Shown one piece after another: positions 7,338 through 8,416 of a DNA stretch of 8,416 nucleotides. Every line of letters starts with the position of its first letter. The stretch's first letter is position 1. The notes under the pieces were generated by a model. That model searched no databases. It saw only the letters and a program-made list of their open reading frames with translations, and was not told the origin of the DNA. The position numbers and the translations under genes are program-made. The stretch is from Actinomycetes bacterium (GTDB lineage Bacteria; Actinomycetota; Acidimicrobiia; Acidimicrobiales; Palsa-688). The stretch spans positions 1 to 8,416 of the forward strand of contig JAJZYO010000069.1 of NCBI GenBank assembly GCA_021798075.1, written 5' to 3'.

Positions 7338-8222
7338 TCACGAAGCGGGAGCACCTTTTACCACGAAGCTCCCCTCCATGCCCTCTTGGGCGTGCCCCGG
7401 GACAGGGCAGAGGTAGGTGTAGGTGCCGGGCGTCGAAGCGCTGAAGGTGAGCGTCCCAACGTGCATCCCCGCTGAGGTTTTCTCGCCCAGGAACCAAAGG
7501 GCAGACCCCGAGAACGCCGGCGGTGCGCTCATCATCGGCATCCAGGAGTTGCCGGCGCCTCGCGCCGACACGACGAAGCCGTGGGCCATGTCGTCGTCGG
7601 CGTTCACCAGCTCAACCTGGACCTGGGCGCCCTCGGGTACGACGATCGCCGGGTCCGTCAACCCGGCCAGCTTGAAGTTCTCCGCCGGCATCGAGGGGCT
7701 GGCGAGCACAGCGAGGTCGGCCTTGTGGCCCGAGAAGGTGACGGTGTTGGTGGACCGGTCCACAGTGGCACCTCTGGGCGCCTCGTCGCCGAGCTTGGCC
7801 GCTTCGGCCGGGCTTACCCTCGGGCCTGGGGCATTGGCGAAGAGCTTGCCCATCACTTCACCCATATTGTCGTTGCCCCGTGTGACCGAACCGGGTAGTG
7901 AGCCGCCGATCATCCAGCCCGGCGCGCCGCTGCCCCCCATCATCCAGCCATAACCAGATCGGCTCGCCCAAGGGTAACCGCCCCCCATCATCGGCCCGTA
8001 GCCCGAGCCACCCATCATGGGCCTGTAAGACGACCCTGGCTCGCCCGAGAAGTGCTGGGCCAGGCTCAGGTAATAGGCGTAGGACGCGTTCGGGCCGGCT
8101 GGCTTCAGCGCCTGGCCAAGGGCGCCCGGGCCTCGCCCCAGGCTCAGGGCCAGCCCGGCACCGAGGCCGCTGGCGCCGAGCACGGCGGCACTCATGAGGG
8201 CTACAAGGCGGTTACGGTTCAC
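7338..8222 (-). CDS. Sulfocyanin-like blue-copper (cupredoxin) protein, exported or membrane-anchored
   Basis: This 294-residue protein probably carries one electron, or binds copper, outside the cytoplasmic membrane. Residues 7-28 are hydrophobic after Arg3 and Arg5, forming a signal peptide or N-terminal anchor; there is no Cys, so no lipobox. A linker at 66-110 is rich in Gly, Met and aromatic residues and carries four MMGG-type motifs. From about 150 a cupredoxin fold follows, with a full type-1 copper site: His214 in DMAHGFVV, then Cys272, His277 and Met282 in CPVPGHAQEGM (C-x4-H-x4-M). The axial Met makes this an electron-transfer site of the plastocyanin/sulfocyanin kind; the CPVPGH loop and overall layout suggest sulfocyanin relatives of acidophilic actinobacteria, where such proteins are linked to iron or sulfur respiration. 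The start is GTG, preceded at nine bases by AGGA. No respiratory gene adjoins it, so its redox partner is unknown. Copper resistance is the main alternative role. Confidence 0.92.
   Translation of the reverse strand: MNRNRLVALMSAAVLGASGLGAGLALSLGRGPGALGQALKPAGPNASYAYYLSLAQHFSGEPGSSYRPMMGGSGYGPMMGGGYPWASRSGYGWMMGGSGAPGWMIGGSLPGSVTRGNDNMGEVMGKLFANAPGPRVSPAEAAKLGDEAPRGATVDRSTNTVTFSGHKADLAVLASPSMPAENFKLAGLTDPAIVVPEGAQVQVELVNADDDMAHGFVVSARGAGNSWMPMMSAPPAFSGSALWFLGEKTSAGMHVGTLTFSASTPGTYTYLCPVPGHAQEGMEGSFVVKGAPAS
7902..8018 (-). repeat. Four MMGG-type motifs in the copper-protein linker
   Basis: Residues 69-72, 78-81, 94-97 and 104-107 read MMGG, MMGG, MMGG and MIGG. The blocks SGYGPMMGG (73-81) and SGYGWMMGG (89-97) are near-identical nine-residue units, and GAPGWMIGG is a decayed relative. 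In DNA this shows as recurring cccatcat. The pattern suggests duplication within the gene. Paired Met residues can bind Cu(I), so an accessory copper-binding or flexible tether role is possible but not shown by the sequence. Confidence 0.8.
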
Positions 8223-8228
8223 CGTCGT

Positions 8229-8237
8229 CTTTCCTTT
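8229..8237 (-). promoter_or_regulatory. Shine-Dalgarno sequence of the copper-protein gene
   Basis: The minus strand reads AAAGGAAAG here, with the AGGA core nine bases before the GTG at 8222. This purine-rich site supports the GTG start over the in-frame ATG at codon 10, which would cut off the basic residues before the hydrophobic segment. Confidence 0.7.
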
Positions 8238-8318
8238 CGTCTGTCTGGGCCTGCCGGAGGATGCGCCGCCCGCTGGTGGTAGCCGCGTTGGGTGGAAAGC
8301 CGCCCACTCTGTCCCGGC

Positions 8319-8416
8319 TCACTTTCCCTCAGTCGACCTTTCCCTGGTGGTTGCGGCCCCTGCGCCGTTCCGGTCCACCGTGCCCGCCGTGGGGGGCTCG
8401 GCGGTAGGGCCGTCCG
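8319..8416 (-). CDS. Possible C-terminal end of an upstream gene (cut by window edge)
   Basis: One minus-strand frame is open from the window edge for 31 codons and ends at TGA (8321-8319), 96 bases before the copper-protein start. Its product (DGPTAEPPTAGTVDRNGAGA...) is hydrophilic and Pro/Thr/Ala/Gly-rich, like a disordered tail, and most third codon positions are G or C, as in the other genes here. Against it, the other two minus-strand frames are also open for 28 and 65 codons, and one of those would end in a GTGA overlap with the copper-protein start. The stretch is too short to decide or to name a product. I see no clear promoter between 8223 and 8318. Confidence 0.3.
   Translation of the reverse strand, partial: DGPTAEPPTAGTVDRNGAGAATTRERSTEGK

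Noticed and set aside
8272..8279. An exact copy of the E. coli Chi octamer GCTGGTGG next to a recBCD locus.
   Set aside because: In a GC-rich 8.4-kb window about one match to this G-rich octamer is expected by chance, and this RecC appears to differ at the residues that read E. coli Chi.
8223..8416. Possible small RNA or tRNA in the right-hand leader.
   Set aside because: I could not fold a cloverleaf or any long stem, and I see no promoter-terminator pair around it.
1..8416. A hidden defence island, mobile element or CRISPR array.
   Set aside because: I see no inverted terminal repeats, transposase or integrase motifs, or spaced direct repeats; RecBCD is core repair machinery that also degrades phage DNA, but nothing here suggests a specialised defence system.

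Overview
The window is a GC-rich (about 70% by eye) stretch of bacterial chromosome. All the genes I can support lie on the minus strand, so transcription runs from the right edge to the left. The gene order recC-recB-recD, the Arg/Ala/Gly-rich proteins, the GTG starts and the protein sequences point to an actinobacterium. The cupredoxin gene resembles sulfocyanin-like proteins I associate with acidophilic, iron-oxidising Acidimicrobiia-type actinobacteria. That placement is inference; there is no rRNA or other marker here.

Right to left: (1) 8223-8416 is a short leader that may hold the 3' end of an upstream gene. (2) 7338-8222 encodes a 294-residue exported blue-copper protein. It has an N-terminal membrane or signal segment, a Met/Gly-rich linker with four MMGG-type motifs, and a C-terminal cupredoxin domain with a complete type-1 copper site. 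(3) 7233-7337 is a 105-base spacer with a weak GC-rich hairpin and a -10-like hexamer placed so that recC could be transcribed without a leader. (4) 3756-7232 is recC. (5) A 43-base gap follows. (6) 71-3712 is recB, with all helicase motifs and the nuclease active site intact. (7) 1-74 is the first 24 codons of recD, joined to recB by an ATGA overlap.

RecB (3'-5' helicase plus nuclease), RecC (scaffold, strand splitter and Chi scanner) and RecD (5'-3' helicase) together form the RecBCD helicase-nuclease that processes double-strand DNA ends. The copper protein is a separate function, probably electron transfer or copper handling outside the membrane.

I see no mobile element, CRISPR array, RNA gene or clearly new multi-gene system. 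The points most worth a second look are a G8 tract just before the recB/recD junction, which is in register to fuse the two frames by a -1 slip; the replacement of one block of Chi-contacting residues in RecC; and the Met/Gly repeat linker of the copper protein.
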